Shown here: one piece after another, positions 32,454 through 40,853 of the stretch
How the letters are laid out: every line of letters begins with the position of its first letter
How positions within the stretch are numbered: the stretch's first letter is position 1
The notes under the pieces: generated by a model
The model's input: only the letters and a program-made list of their open reading frames with translations
Told to the model about the DNA's origin: nothing
Databases searched by the model: none
Assembly (NCBI RefSeq): GCF_003852315.1
Contig: NZ_CP027762.1
Location: forward strand, 5,685,501 to 5,749,500
Origin: Pseudomonas sp. LBUM920
GTDB lineage: Bacteria; Pseudomonadota; Gammaproteobacteria; Pseudomonadales; Pseudomonadaceae
Direction: 5' to 3'
DNA length: 64,000 nt
Position numbers and translations under genes: made by a program

Positions 32454-33491
32454 ATGAAGCTCGCCCCCGCCCAACTCGCCAAACACCTGCAAGGTGGCCT
32501 CGCACCTGTCTACATCGTCAGCGGTGATGACCCGCTGTTGTGCCAGGAAGCGGCAGACGCTATTCGCAGCGCCGCGCGGCAGCAGGGTTTCGACGAACGC
32601 CAGGTTTTCAGCGCCGACGCCAGTTTCGACTGGGGCACGCTGCTGCAAGCCGGTGCGAGCATGTCGCTGTTCGCCGAAAAACGCCTGTTGGAATTGCGTT
32701 TGCCCTCGGGCAAACCCGGCGACAAGGGCGCGGCGGCCTTGATGGAATACTGCTCGCGTCCCGCTGAAGACACAGTGCTGCTGATCAGCTTGCCCAAGCT
32801 CGACGGCAGTGCGCAGAAAACCAAATGGGGCAAGGCGCTGGTAGAGGGACCACAGACCCAGTTCATCCAGATCTGGCCAGTGGACAGCAACCAGTTGCCG
32901 CAGTGGATTCGTCAGCGCCTGTCCCAGTCGGGGCTGTCAGCGACGCAAGACGCTGTTGAACTGATCGCCGCCCGGGTCGAAGGCAACTTGCTTGCCGCCG
33001 CCCAGGAGATCGAAAAGCTCAAGTTGATGGCCGAAGACGGGCAGATCACCGTCGAAACCGTGCAAGGCGCAGTGGCCGACAGTGCTCGCTTTGACGTGTT
33101 CGGGCTGGTGGACGCGATTCTTAATGGTGAACCTGCCCACGCCCTGCGCATGCTCGAAGGGCTGCGCGGCGAAGGCGTGGAACCCCCGGTGATTCTATGG
33201 GCCCTGGCCCGTGAGTTGCGGGTGCTGGCCAATATTTCGCTGCAATACAGCCAGGGCACTCCGCTGGACAAATGCTTCAGCCAGGCGCGGCCACCGGTCT
33301 GGGACAAACGCAAACCCCTGATGAGCAAAGCCCTGCAACGGCACTCGGCGCAACGCTGGGCACAGCTGCTACTTGAAGCGCAGCGCATCGATGCGCAAAT
33401 CAAGGGTCAGGCGGCGGGTTCGCCGTGGATGAGCCTGAGCCGTTTGTCACTTTTGATGTCTGGTCAGCGCCTGTCGTTACCGGCTGAATAA
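32454..33491 (+). CDS. holA: DNA polymerase III subunit delta
   Basis: A 345-residue clamp-loader subunit. It shows VSGDDPLLCQEAADAIR near the N-terminus, a RVEGNLLAAAQEIEKLKL region, and the AAA+ lid and collar regions at the expected spacing (FDVFGLVDAILNGEPAHALRM). The delta subunit opens the beta clamp during loading. It follows lptE, the conserved arrangement. Confidence 0.95.
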   Translation: MKLAPAQLAKHLQGGLAPVYIVSGDDPLLCQEAADAIRSAARQQGFDERQVFSADASFDWGTLLQAGASMSLFAEKRLLELRLPSGKPGDKGAAALMEYCSRPAEDTVLLISLPKLDGSAQKTKWGKALVEGPQTQFIQIWPVDSNQLPQWIRQRLSQSGLSATQDAVELIAARVEGNLLAAAQEIEKLKLMAEDGQITVETVQGAVADSARFDVFGLVDAILNGEPAHALRMLEGLRGEGVEPPVILWALARELRVLANISLQYSQGTPLDKCFSQARPPVWDKRKPLMSKALQRHSAQRWAQLLLEAQRIDAQIKGQAAGSPWMSLSRLSLLMSGQRLSLPAE

Positions 33492-33519
33492 CGCCCCGCC
33501 CAAAACTCCATAATCCGAA

Positions 33520-33609
33520 TGTGGGAGCGGGCTAGCTCGCGAAGACGGTGTATCAGTTTATAGATCAGGCGACTGGCCCACCGCCTTCGCGAGCAAGCCC
33601 GCTCCGCCA
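33520..33609. repeat. REP doublet (head-to-head), diverged arms
   Basis: The left arm reads TGTGGGAGCGGGCTAGCTCG and the right arm GCGAGCAAGCCCGCTCCGCC, each with point changes relative to other copies (CTAGC for CTTGC; CTCCGCCA for CTCCCACA). It lies between holA and arfA. Confidence 0.85.
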
Positions 33610-33709
33610 TTTTGATCGTGCACCTTTCCTACACCGCGCCGGGCTTTACAGCGGCGTCACTTCGGCAGATGATTTGCACCGCTTCATCCCACCGACAGAG
33701 AGTATCGAC

Positions 33710-33874
33710 ATGAGCAAAAAGCCATCCAAGCATGGCCCCAACAAGGCCAAATCCATCATCGCCCAGCCACTGTTCCGCAGCCGTCAGGAACGCGCCGGCA
33801 AGGGCAAAGGCAGCTACCGCCGCGAAGCCTTCCAGTCTAATAGCTGGGAGGCTTCTTACTTTCTGGCTGCCTGA
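33710..33874 (+). CDS. arfA: Alternative ribosome-rescue factor ArfA
   Basis: A 54-residue basic protein. The segment PLFRSRQERAGKGKGSYRRE (residues 20-39) matches the ArfA core of E. coli (PLFR-R-E-KKGKGSY), and the following NSWEA resembles the GNWEA of that protein. ArfA recruits RF2 to ribosomes stalled on non-stop mRNA as a backup to tmRNA. The ATG at 33710 (MSKKPSKHGPNK) follows a short AGAGAG ribosome-binding site. The longer in-frame opening starting at 33548 runs through REP sequence and is not real. A strong hairpin in the last codons and a C-terminal LAA are described separately. Confidence 0.88.
   Translation: MSKKPSKHGPNKAKSIIAQPLFRSRQERAGKGKGSYRREAFQSNSWEASYFLAA
33824..33855 (+). 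promoter_or_regulatory. Hairpin inside the 3' end of arfA, candidate RNase III site
   Basis: GAAGCCTTCCAG (33824-33835), an eight-base loop, and CTGGGAGGCTTC (33844-33855) form a 12-bp stem with a single G-U pair. It covers codons 39-49 of arfA and ends 16 bases before the stop codon. In E. coli a hairpin at the equivalent place in arfA mRNA is cut by RNase III. This makes a non-stop message whose product is tagged by tmRNA, so ArfA accumulates only when trans-translation fails. The same role here is inference. Confidence 0.75.
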
Positions 33875-33935
33875 AGGCAAGCGCCCCTCCGGCATGATAA
33901 GGTCTGTACCTGATTTGTAATCCCTGGACCTGTGC

Positions 33936-35261
33936 ATGCCCTCTAGTCTTTCCCGTCGTTGGCACCTTCGCCAATTGATCGCTGCCTCCAGCCTCATTCT
34001 GCTTGTCGCCTGCGCGGAAAAACCCACCGCCGCAGACGCGCAACCCCTGCCAAAACTGCAGACTGTGCCGGCCGTCGCGCCCGCCGTCGTTGCGCCGTTG
34101 GCCGTGGACAACCTCGATATCCAACCGACCCAGACCTTCTCCGAATGGCAAGCGGCCTTTCGCGTGGACGCCCTGAAAGCCGGGATCACGCCCGCGGTGT
34201 TCGACAACGCCTTTGCCGGCGTCACCCCCGACATGGCGGTGATTCGCGCTGACCGCAGCCAACCGGAATTTTCCCGCCCGGTTTGGGAATACCTCGACGG
34301 CGCCCTCTCGCCGGTGCGCGTACGCAATGGCCAAGCCTTGCTGATCAAGTACGCCGACATCCTGCAAAGCATCGAACAACGCTATGGCGTCGACCGCCAG
34401 GCGCTGGTTTCGGTGTGGGGCATGGAAAGCAATTTTGGCCAGTTCCAGGGCAATAATTCGGTGATCCGTTCCCTGGCAACCCTGGCCTACGAAGGCCGTC
34501 GCCCGGCGTTCGCCCAGGCGCAACTGCTGGCGGCGCTGCAGATCATCCAGCATGGCGACATCCAGGCCGACCAGATGAAAGGCTCCTGGGCCGGCGCGAT
34601 GGGCCAGACGCAATTTATCCCGACTACCTATAACACCCACGCCGTCGACTTCGACGGTGACGGTCGCCGTGACATCTGGAACAGCCCGGCCGACGCCCTC
34701 GCCTCCACGGCGCACTACCTGCAAAGCTCTGGCTGGCAAAAAGGCCAGCCGTGGGGCTTTGAGGTGCAACAGCTGCCGGCCAACTTTGATTACGCCCTGG
34801 CAGACGGCGGCGTGCGCAAGACCGTCGCCGAGTGGCTGAAACTCGGTATCCAGCTGCCACCTGGCGCGAGCATGCCGCCCAACGTCGACCAACTGTCCGC
34901 CGCTTTGTTGCTGCCGGCAGGCTACCGTGGCCCCGCTTTCCTGGTGCTGGACAACTTCCGCGCGATCCTCAAGTACAACAACTCGTCGTCCTACGCGCTG
35001 GCGGTTGGCCTGCTGTCGGAACGGTTTGGTGGCGGTGGGGTGATTCGTGGCGATTGGCCCAAAGATGAGCTGCCACTGAGCCGCTCCCAGCGCATCGATT
35101 TGCAGACAGTGCTGAGCGCCAAAGGGTATGACGCGGGCAATGCAGACGGCATCATCGGCGCCAACACGCGCAAGGCGATCCGCGCGGCGCAGCAGTCGCT
35201 GGGTTGGCCGGCGGACGGGTATCCGACGGTGAAACTGCTGGAGTCGTTGCAGGGCCAGTAG
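33936..35261 (+). CDS. Lytic murein transglycosylase B (SltB3-like) with PG-binding domain
   Basis: A 441-residue lipoprotein (lipobox LLVAC, Cys26) of the SLT family 3 (MltB-type). The catalytic Glu164 lies in VWGMESNFGQF. MGQTQFIPTTYNTHAVDFDGDGRRD is the family signature, and a C-terminal peptidoglycan-binding domain (LSRSQRIDLQTVLSAKGYD through AIRAAQQSLG) follows. It cleaves glycan strands to 1,6-anhydromuropeptides. The domain order and gene location agree with P. aeruginosa SltB3 (PA3992, from memory). Confidence 0.9.
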   Translation: MPSSLSRRWHLRQLIAASSLILLVACAEKPTAADAQPLPKLQTVPAVAPAVVAPLAVDNLDIQPTQTFSEWQAAFRVDALKAGITPAVFDNAFAGVTPDMAVIRADRSQPEFSRPVWEYLDGALSPVRVRNGQALLIKYADILQSIEQRYGVDRQALVSVWGMESNFGQFQGNNSVIRSLATLAYEGRRPAFAQAQLLAALQIIQHGDIQADQMKGSWAGAMGQTQFIPTTYNTHAVDFDGDGRRDIWNSPADALASTAHYLQSSGWQKGQPWGFEVQQLPANFDYALADGGVRKTVAEWLKLGIQLPPGASMPPNVDQLSAALLLPAGYRGPAFLVLDNFRAILKYNNSSSYALAVGLLSERFGGGGVIRGDWPKDELPLSRSQRIDLQTVLSAKGYDAGNADGIIGANTRKAIRAAQQSLGWPADGYPTVKLLESLQGQ

Positions 35262-35282
35262 GTCGGCGTATGGCGACTATTG

Positions 35283-35368
35283 CCTTCGCGAGCAAGCCCG
35301 CTCCCACATTTGACCGAGTTCCAAGCTTGGAATGTCGTTGAATGTGGGAGCGGGCTTGCTTGCGAAGA
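35283..35368. repeat. REP doublet, inverted (tail-to-tail) arrangement
   Basis: Arms in the reverse order to the usual doublets: CTTCGCGAGCAAGCCCGCTC first, GGGAGCGGGCTTGCTTGCGA last. The spacer is related to that at 21,542 and includes the perfect palindrome TTCCAAGCTTGGAA, flanked by CCCACATT and AATGTGGG. The whole unit can fold as one long hairpin. It lies between convergent genes. Confidence 0.88.
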
Positions 35369-35386
35369 CGGCATCACAGGCGACAA

Positions 35387-36316
35387 TTATTTCAAAACTA
35401 CATCCTGCTCCAACACCAGCCGCTGCCCCCCCGCATCCAGCCGCACCAACGCGCCCATCGGCAGCGTCAGATTCGGATCGCAGTGCCCACTGCGCCAGCC
35501 GGACAACACCGGAATGCACAACGGTGCGAAGGTCTGCTTCAGCAGTCGCTCCAGCGCTGCTTTATCCACACCCGCCACGTCGCCCACCAGCACACCGGCA
35601 ATTTGTTCCAGCTTGCCGGCCAGGCGCAGGTGAGTCAGCAGGCGGTCGATACGGTAGATCGGCTCGTTGACGTCTTCGATCAGCAAAATGATGCCCTCGG
35701 CATCAATCTCATAGGCCGTGCCCATGACTGCGGCGATCATCGACAGGTTGCCGCCCAGCAAGCGTCCACAGGCAATACCCGGCTCAAGGGTGGTCAATGG
35801 GTAGGCCACCGGGTGCGCCACGACACTGCCGGCGCCAAGCTGCCCGCGCAGCATGCTGAACAGCGATGACTCCGTGGGCTGTTGTTTGTCGCCCAGCAAA
35901 TCGGCATTGAGCATTGGCCCGTGGAAAGTCACGAAGCCGGCGTAGCGGCTGATCGCCAGGTGCAACGCGGTGATGTCGCTGTAACCCACGAACGGCTTGG
36001 GGTTGGCGCGCAGCAGGTCGTAATCCAGGCGATCCAGCAAGCGTGGCGTACCGTAGCCGCCGCGCAGGCAGAAGATGGCATCGATTTCGGGGTCGGCGAA
36101 GGCAGCGTGAAGGTCACGCAGGCGCACGTCATCGCTGCCTGCGAGGTAACCGTCGCGTTCGTATACACCAGGGAAAATCCGCAGCTCATGGCCACGGGCC
36201 CGCATCCATTGCCCGGCTTTTTCAACGTCGAGGGCAGCAGGGCCGGCGGGGGCGATCAGGCCAATGATGCCTTCGGCTCGAAGGGCAGGTACGGCGGCTG
36301 CCAGTTCAGTGCTCAT
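35387..36316 (-). CDS. ldcA: Muramoyltetrapeptide carboxypeptidase (LD-carboxypeptidase)
   Basis: A 309-residue S66-family serine peptidase. Catalytic residues appear as GYSDITALH (Ser113), LLIEDVNEPIYRIDR (Glu214) and SGHCDPNLTLPMG (His278). CLRGGYGTPRLLDRLD is the family N-terminal signature. LdcA removes the terminal D-Ala from cytoplasmic tetrapeptides during murein recycling. The ATG at 36316 has a GGGAG sequence at good spacing. A start at 36331 would lie on top of that sequence. Confidence 0.92.
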   Translation of the reverse strand: MSTELAAAVPALRAEGIIGLIAPAGPAALDVEKAGQWMRARGHELRIFPGVYERDGYLAGSDDVRLRDLHAAFADPEIDAIFCLRGGYGTPRLLDRLDYDLLRANPKPFVGYSDITALHLAISRYAGFVTFHGPMLNADLLGDKQQPTESSLFSMLRGQLGAGSVVAHPVAYPLTTLEPGIACGRLLGGNLSMIAAVMGTAYEIDAEGIILLIEDVNEPIYRIDRLLTHLRLAGKLEQIAGVLVGDVAGVDKAALERLLKQTFAPLCIPVLSGWRSGHCDPNLTLPMGALVRLDAGGQRLVLEQDVVLK

Positions 36317-36349
36317 CCATAAGTCTCCCATCTATGACGCAGAACGAAA

Positions 36350-36439
36350 TGTGGGAGCGGGCTTGCTCGCGAAGGTGGGGTGTCAGTCAACACATCAGGT
36401 GACTGAAACACCGCCTTCGCGAGCAAGCCCGCTCCCACA
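36350..36439. repeat. REP doublet (head-to-head)
   Basis: Inverted arms TGTGGGAGCGGGCTTGCTCG and CGAGCAAGCCCGCTCCCACA between the lipA stop and the ldcA start. The spacer contains CGCGAAGGTGGGG and CACCGCCTTCGCG. Confidence 0.9.
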
Positions 36440-36470
36440 CAAGCCACGCCCAAATTACTCCAGGTTAGGC

Positions 36471-37490
36471 TCAGGAAACCAGGCTAGCCTTGACCAGCTT
36501 GGCCTGCTCGTCAGCGTGGTACGAGGAACGCACCAACGGGCCGGACGCCACGTTCTTGAAGCCCATTTTGTAACCTTCCTCGGCGAACCAGGCGAAGGTG
36601 TCCGGGTGCACAAAACGCTGCACCGGCAAGTGGCTGCGCGACGGCTGCAGGTACTGGCCGAGGGTCAACATGTCGATGTCGTGTTCGCGCATGCGCTTCA
36701 TGACTTCGATCACTTCTTCGTCGGTCTCGCCCAAGCCCAGCATCAGGCCGGATTTGGTCGGGATGTGCGGCATCATCTGCTTGAACTTCTGCAGCAGGGT
36801 CAGCGACCACTGGTAGTCCGAGCCTGGACGCGCAGCCTTGTACAGGCGTGGCACGGTTTCCAGGTTGTGGTTGAACACATCCGGTGGCTCGGCCGCGGTG
36901 ATTTCCAGCGCGACGTCCATACGGCCACGGTAGTCCGGCACCAGGGTTTCGAGCATCACGTTCGGCGACAACTTGCGGATCTCGCGAATGCAGTCGGCAA
37001 AGTGCTGGGCACCGCCGTCACGCAGGTCATCGCGGTCTACCGAGGTGATGACCACGTATTTGAGTTTGAGGTCGGCGATGGCGATGGCCAGGCTTTCCGG
37101 CTCGTTGACGTCCAGAGGCTTCGGCCGGCCGTGGCCAACGTCGCAGAACGGGCAACGACGGGTGCAGATGTCACCCATGATCATGAAGGTGGCGGTGCCG
37201 CCGGAGAAGCATTCGCCCAGGTTCGGGCAGGACGCCTCTTCGCACACGCTGTGCAGCTTGTGTTTGCGCAGCAGGGCCTTGATACGGTCGACTTCCGGCG
37301 AAACCGGGATGCGCACGCGGATCCAGTCAGGTTTTTTCGGCAGTTCGGTGGTCGGGATGATCTTGACCGGGATGCGTGCAACCTTCTCGGCGCCGCGCAG
37401 CTTGACGCCGGCTTCCACCTTGGCACGCGGGGCCGGACGCTCGGTGATGTCCAGCGTCGGGATCATGGTTTGCACTGCATCAGTAGTCAT
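36471..37490 (-). CDS. lipA: Lipoyl synthase
   Basis: A 339-residue radical SAM enzyme with the auxiliary cluster motif CEEASCPNLGEC and the SAM-cluster motif CTRRCPFCDVGH. It inserts two sulfurs into octanoylated proteins to make lipoate. It is the last gene of a co-oriented series (dacC, ybeD, lipB, lipA) and starts three bases after the lipB stop. Length is normal. Confidence 0.96.
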   Translation of the reverse strand: MTTDAVQTMIPTLDITERPAPRAKVEAGVKLRGAEKVARIPVKIIPTTELPKKPDWIRVRIPVSPEVDRIKALLRKHKLHSVCEEASCPNLGECFSGGTATFMIMGDICTRRCPFCDVGHGRPKPLDVNEPESLAIAIADLKLKYVVITSVDRDDLRDGGAQHFADCIREIRKLSPNVMLETLVPDYRGRMDVALEITAAEPPDVFNHNLETVPRLYKAARPGSDYQWSLTLLQKFKQMMPHIPTKSGLMLGLGETDEEVIEVMKRMREHDIDMLTLGQYLQPSRSHLPVQRFVHPDTFAWFAEEGYKMGFKNVASGPLVRSSYHADEQAKLVKASLVS

Positions 37491-37492
37491 AA

Positions 37493-38140
37493 TCAGTCGA
37501 TTCCGCCCGTAAGGGTCGTCTGCTCAGCATAGTCGAGGTGTTTGACGAGCTGCGCACGCAGCCGGGCACTTACCTCGGCAAATTTAATCGGTGTGGCGTG
37601 GTCGCTCAGTTGAGTCATCGCCAACCCTGCGTAACCGCACGGGTTGATGCGCCCGAACGGCGCCAGGTCCATGTCCACGTTCAGGGCCAGGCCATGAAAG
37701 GAACAACCGTGGCGAATCCGTAAACCGAGGGAGGCGATTTTCGCGCCGTCCACATACACACCGGGTGCATCGGGCTTGGCCGCGGCGCTCACGCCGTAAC
37801 TGGCCAACAGCTCGATCAGGCAAGCTTCCATGCGGCTCACCAGGTCACGTACGCCAAAACCCAGCTTGCGTACGTCCAGCAAGAGATAAGCAACAAGCTG
37901 ACCCGGCCCATGGTAAGTCACTTGACCACCTCGGTCGACCTGCACCACCGGAATATCCCCCGGCAGCAGCAGATGCTCGGCCTTGCCGGCCTGGCCCTGA
38001 GTGAATACCGGAGGGTGTTCCACCAGCCAGATTTCATCCGGGGCCGAGCTGCCGCGCTCGTTGGTGAAGCGCTGCATGGCATGCCAGACCGGCTCGTAGG
38101 CCATCTGGCCGAGCTCGCGAAAGCCCAGGACCTGAGACAT
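37493..38140 (-). CDS. lipB: Octanoyltransferase LipB
   Basis: A 215-residue enzyme with EIWLVEHPPVFTQGQAGK near the N-terminus, GPGQLVAYLLLDVRKLG, GVYVDGAKIASLGLRIR (catalytic Lys region) and INPCGYAGLAMTQL (catalytic Cys). It transfers octanoate from acyl carrier protein to lipoyl domains, preparing the substrate of LipA. The ATG at 38140 overlaps the ybeD stop as TGATG. A GTG one codon upstream is the alternative. Confidence 0.95.
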   Translation of the reverse strand: MSQVLGFRELGQMAYEPVWHAMQRFTNERGSSAPDEIWLVEHPPVFTQGQAGKAEHLLLPGDIPVVQVDRGGQVTYHGPGQLVAYLLLDVRKLGFGVRDLVSRMEACLIELLASYGVSAAAKPDAPGVYVDGAKIASLGLRIRHGCSFHGLALNVDMDLAPFGRINPCGYAGLAMTQLSDHATPIKFAEVSARLRAQLVKHLDYAEQTTLTGGID

Positions 38141-38421
38141 CACAGCACCATGTGCACGAAGCCGGTGGCCCGCAGTTCGCTGTTGATGTCGTAAAGCTGG
38201 TCTTGACCGGTCGCAACGATGTGCAACTGGATCGTGGTGTACTTACCGTTGGAGCTCAAACGCTCGTCTACACGGTTGTCGTTGATCGTCGCGTGTTTAC
38301 GCACGATCTCCAGAATCTTGTCTTTGTTGCCCACACCCGTATCGCTGATCACCTTGACGGGATAGTCCACGTTAGGGAATTCGATCTTTGGCGCCTTTAC
38401 TTCTACTTCTTTATCGGTCAT
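38140..38421 (-). CDS. ybeD: YbeD family (DUF493) protein
   Basis: A 93-residue protein (MTDKEVEVKAPKIEFPNV) with VDYPVKVISDTGV, then LEIVRKHATI and a C-terminal ELRATGFVHMVL, all typical of YbeD/DUF493, an ACT-like fold of unknown regulatory role. The ATG at 38421 gives the family length, and the longer frame upstream has no support. It overlaps lipB by one base, consistent with translational coupling. Confidence 0.93.
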   Translation of the reverse strand: MTDKEVEVKAPKIEFPNVDYPVKVISDTGVGNKDKILEIVRKHATINDNRVDERLSSNGKYTTIQLHIVATGQDQLYDINSELRATGFVHMVL

Positions 38422-38459
38422 GGCGTAACGGCCTCGTAAGCGTAAGCCGTGGCGACGGG

Positions 38460-38492
38460 CAAAGCCCCACGTCAGGTCGACGCGGGGCTTTG
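38460..38492 (-). terminator. Hairpin between dacC and ybeD
   Basis: CAAAGCCCC (38460-38468) and GGGGCTTTG (38484-38492) form a 9-bp stem with a 15-base loop just downstream of dacC on the minus strand. The stem ends in CTTTG with no longer T run, so termination before ybeD-lipB-lipA is probably partial. Confidence 0.5.
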
Positions 38493-38506
38493 CAGGTGCA
38501 CACTTA

Positions 38507-39664
38507 TCAGTTGAACAAGCTGTAGAAGAATAGACGGATGCTATCCCACACGCGGCGGAAGATACCACCTTCGTCGACGGCGTCCAGCGCGATCAGGTCG
38601 GCGCTGTGCACCACCTTGTCGTCCAGCTTCACTTCGACTTTACCGATAACGTCACCCTTGGCGATTGGCGCAACCAATTGCGGGTTCATGGTCATGCTGG
38701 CAGCGAGCTTTTTCAGCTGGCCTTTAGGCATGGTCAACGTCAGGTCGTCAGCCAGGCCGGCTTTGACTTGGTGGGTAGCGCCTTTCCATACCGGGGCTTG
38801 AGCCAGCTCAGCACCCTTCTGGTAGAAGGTCTGGGTTTCGAAGAAGCGGAAACCGTAGGTCAGCAGCTTTTGCGTCTCGGCCGCACGGGCCTGCTCGCTG
38901 TTAGTGCCGAAGACCACGGCGATCAGGCGCTGGCCGTCACGTACAGCGGACGACACCATGCAGTAGCCGGCTTCGTCGGTGTGGCCGGTTTTCAGGCCAT
39001 CGACAGTCTTGTCGCGCCACAGCAGCAGGTTGCGGTTAGGCTGCTTGATGTTGTTCCAGAAGAATTCCTTCTGGGAGTAGATCGCGTAGTGCACCGGGTC
39101 GACGCGGATGATCGCGCGGGCCAGCAGCGCCATGTCGTGAGCCGACGAGTAGTGCTCCGGGTTCGGCAGACCGGTCGGGTTCATGAAGTGGCTGTTGGTC
39201 ATGCCCAGGTCGCCGGCCGTCTTGTTCATCATGTCGGCAAATGCGTCTTCGCTGCCGGCGATGTGCTCGGACAGGGCCACGCTGGCGTCGTTACCGGACT
39301 GGATGATGATGCCGTGCAGCAGGTCGCTGACAGTCACCTGCGAACCGACCTTGATGAACATCCGCGAACCGCCGGTACGCCAGGCGTTTTCGCTGACGGT
39401 GACCGGGTCGTTTTCGCCGATCTGGCCGCGACGGATTTCCAGGGTCGCGATGTACGCCGTCATCAGCTTGGTCAGGCTCGCCGGTGGCAGGCGCTGGTCA
39501 CCGTTGTTCTCGACCAGCACGTTGCCGCTGGCGGCATCCATGAGGACCCAGGCCTTGGCGGCCAGTTGCGGGGAAGCCGGCACCATTTCAACCGCCCAGG
39601 CGGCCGGGGTGATGATCAGCGAAAGAAGCAGGCACGTGCGTTTGGCTAAGGTGGTGATGTTCAT
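38507..39664 (-). CDS. dacC: D-alanyl-D-alanine carboxypeptidase (PBP5/6 type)
   Basis: A 385-residue penicillin-binding protein with a signal peptide (residues 1-24). The active-site motifs are SLTK (Ser63, Lys66), SGN (Ser123) and KTGHT. The C-terminal PBP5 domain ends in an amphipathic anchor (RRVWDSIRLFFYSLFN). It trims terminal D-Ala from pentapeptides in the periplasm and influences beta-lactamase induction. It follows rlpA after a gap of about 180 bases. Confidence 0.95.
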   Translation of the reverse strand: MNITTLAKRTCLLLSLIITPAAWAVEMVPASPQLAAKAWVLMDAASGNVLVENNGDQRLPPASLTKLMTAYIATLEIRRGQIGENDPVTVSENAWRTGGSRMFIKVGSQVTVSDLLHGIIIQSGNDASVALSEHIAGSEDAFADMMNKTAGDLGMTNSHFMNPTGLPNPEHYSSAHDMALLARAIIRVDPVHYAIYSQKEFFWNNIKQPNRNLLLWRDKTVDGLKTGHTDEAGYCMVSSAVRDGQRLIAVVFGTNSEQARAAETQKLLTYGFRFFETQTFYQKGAELAQAPVWKGATHQVKAGLADDLTLTMPKGQLKKLAASMTMNPQLVAPIAKGDVIGKVEVKLDDKVVHSADLIALDAVDEGGIFRRVWDSIRLFFYSLFN

Positions 39665-39842
39665 CCGTCTCTCGAAATTGCTTATGGAAACTTGCCCTCG
39701 CGGGCAAAACTATTCAGACAGCCCGCTGCCAGACTGTCACGTGTTCGGTTGCCCGCTCACCCCTTGCCCCTGGGTTTTTATTGTTCAACGAGCCAACAAC
39801 CAGGGCCCAGACCCGCGCACGCGTCTGAGCCATCAATCTTTC

Positions 39843-40853
39843 TTATTCGGCGGTGACCACGCTGGGTTGCCCCAGGTTGGCCAGTCGCACGCTGTTCTGT
39901 ACTTGCGCCACTTCACTTGGCGAACCAATTGGCCCCATGCGCACACGGTGCAGAGTCTGCTGGTTACGCACGATGGAGCTGATGAAAACCGGCGCATTGA
40001 CCATGCTGCTGAGCTTGGACCTTAACAGTTCTGCCGCGTCCGGGTTGGCGAAAGCGCCGACTTGCAGGTACTGACCGCCCACCGTGGAAGCGCCCGGTGC
40101 TGCGTGCGGCACGACCACCGTGTCCGGCGCGTGCTGCGCCGGTGGCGGCGTCCACTGTTCGATCTTGCCGGTTGACGCGGTCACTTGCGGCTGCGGCGTT
40201 TGTGGCTCGTTGAGCATCAACGGTGCCGGTTTGCCACGCTGGGCCCAGTACTGCGCCGGGTCGATGCCTTCGACTTTCACGCGCGCGGTGCCGATTTCGG
40301 CATAACCGAGTTTCTTCGCGGCGGCGTAGGACAAGTCGATGATCCGGTCCGAATAGAACGGCCCACGGTCGTTGACCCGCAGGATCACCGTGCGGTTGTT
40401 GTCCAGGTTGGTCACGCGTACGTAGCTGGGCAGCGGCAGGGTCTTGTGGGCCGCGCTCATGCCGTACAGGTCATATACCTCGCCGTTGGCGGTGTTCTGG
40501 CCATGGAACTTGGTGCCGTACCAGGACGCCGTGCCCGATTGGACGTAGGTCTTGGAATCCTGCAGCGGGAAGTAATTCTTGCCCAACACGGTATACGGGT
40601 TGGCCTTGTAAGGCCCGGTGTGCAGGGTCGGCGTGGCATCCGGGATTTTCGATACGTCGACATCCCACCACGGCGCGCCGTCTTTGTGCGCGCGGTTGAT
40701 GTCCAGGCCCGGCTGGGCGCGAACGATACCGCCACCGCCCTTCTGCGCCGGCGCGCGGCTTGTGGTGGTGGTGGAAGAACAACTGACAACCAGCAAGGAC
40801 AACGCGGCGAACGCCACCAGCTTGAGCGGTTTATTGAACGGCGATGCCCGCAT
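39843..40853 (-). CDS. rlpA: Septal-ring lytic transglycosylase RlpA
   Basis: A 336-residue lipoprotein (lipobox LLVVSC). It has a double-psi beta-barrel domain (TASWYGTKFHGQNTANGE, then VNDRGPFYSDRIIDLSYAAA) and a C-terminal SPOR domain (YLQVGAFANPDAAELLRSKL). In P. aeruginosa RlpA degrades naked glycan at the septum and helps daughter-cell separation. Its ATG overlaps the mltB stop as TAATG. Confidence 0.94.
   Translation of the reverse strand: MRASPFNKPLKLVAFAALSLLVVSCSSTTTTSRAPAQKGGGGIVRAQPGLDINRAHKDGAPWWDVDVSKIPDATPTLHTGPYKANPYTVLGKNYFPLQDSKTYVQSGTASWYGTKFHGQNTANGEVYDLYGMSAAHKTLPLPSYVRVTNLDNNRTVILRVNDRGPFYSDRIIDLSYAAAKKLGYAEIGTARVKVEGIDPAQYWAQRGKPAPLMLNEPQTPQPQVTASTGKIEQWTPPPAQHAPDTVVVPHAAPGASTVGGQYLQVGAFANPDAAELLRSKLSSMVNAPVFISSIVRNQQTLHRVRMGPIGSPSEVAQVQNSVRLANLGQPSVVTAE

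Noticed and set aside
33548..33709. N-terminal extension of arfA to 108 residues
   Set aside because: The extension is translated REP sequence and the short gap after it. The conserved ArfA protein begins at MSKKPSKHG, behind a ribosome-binding site.
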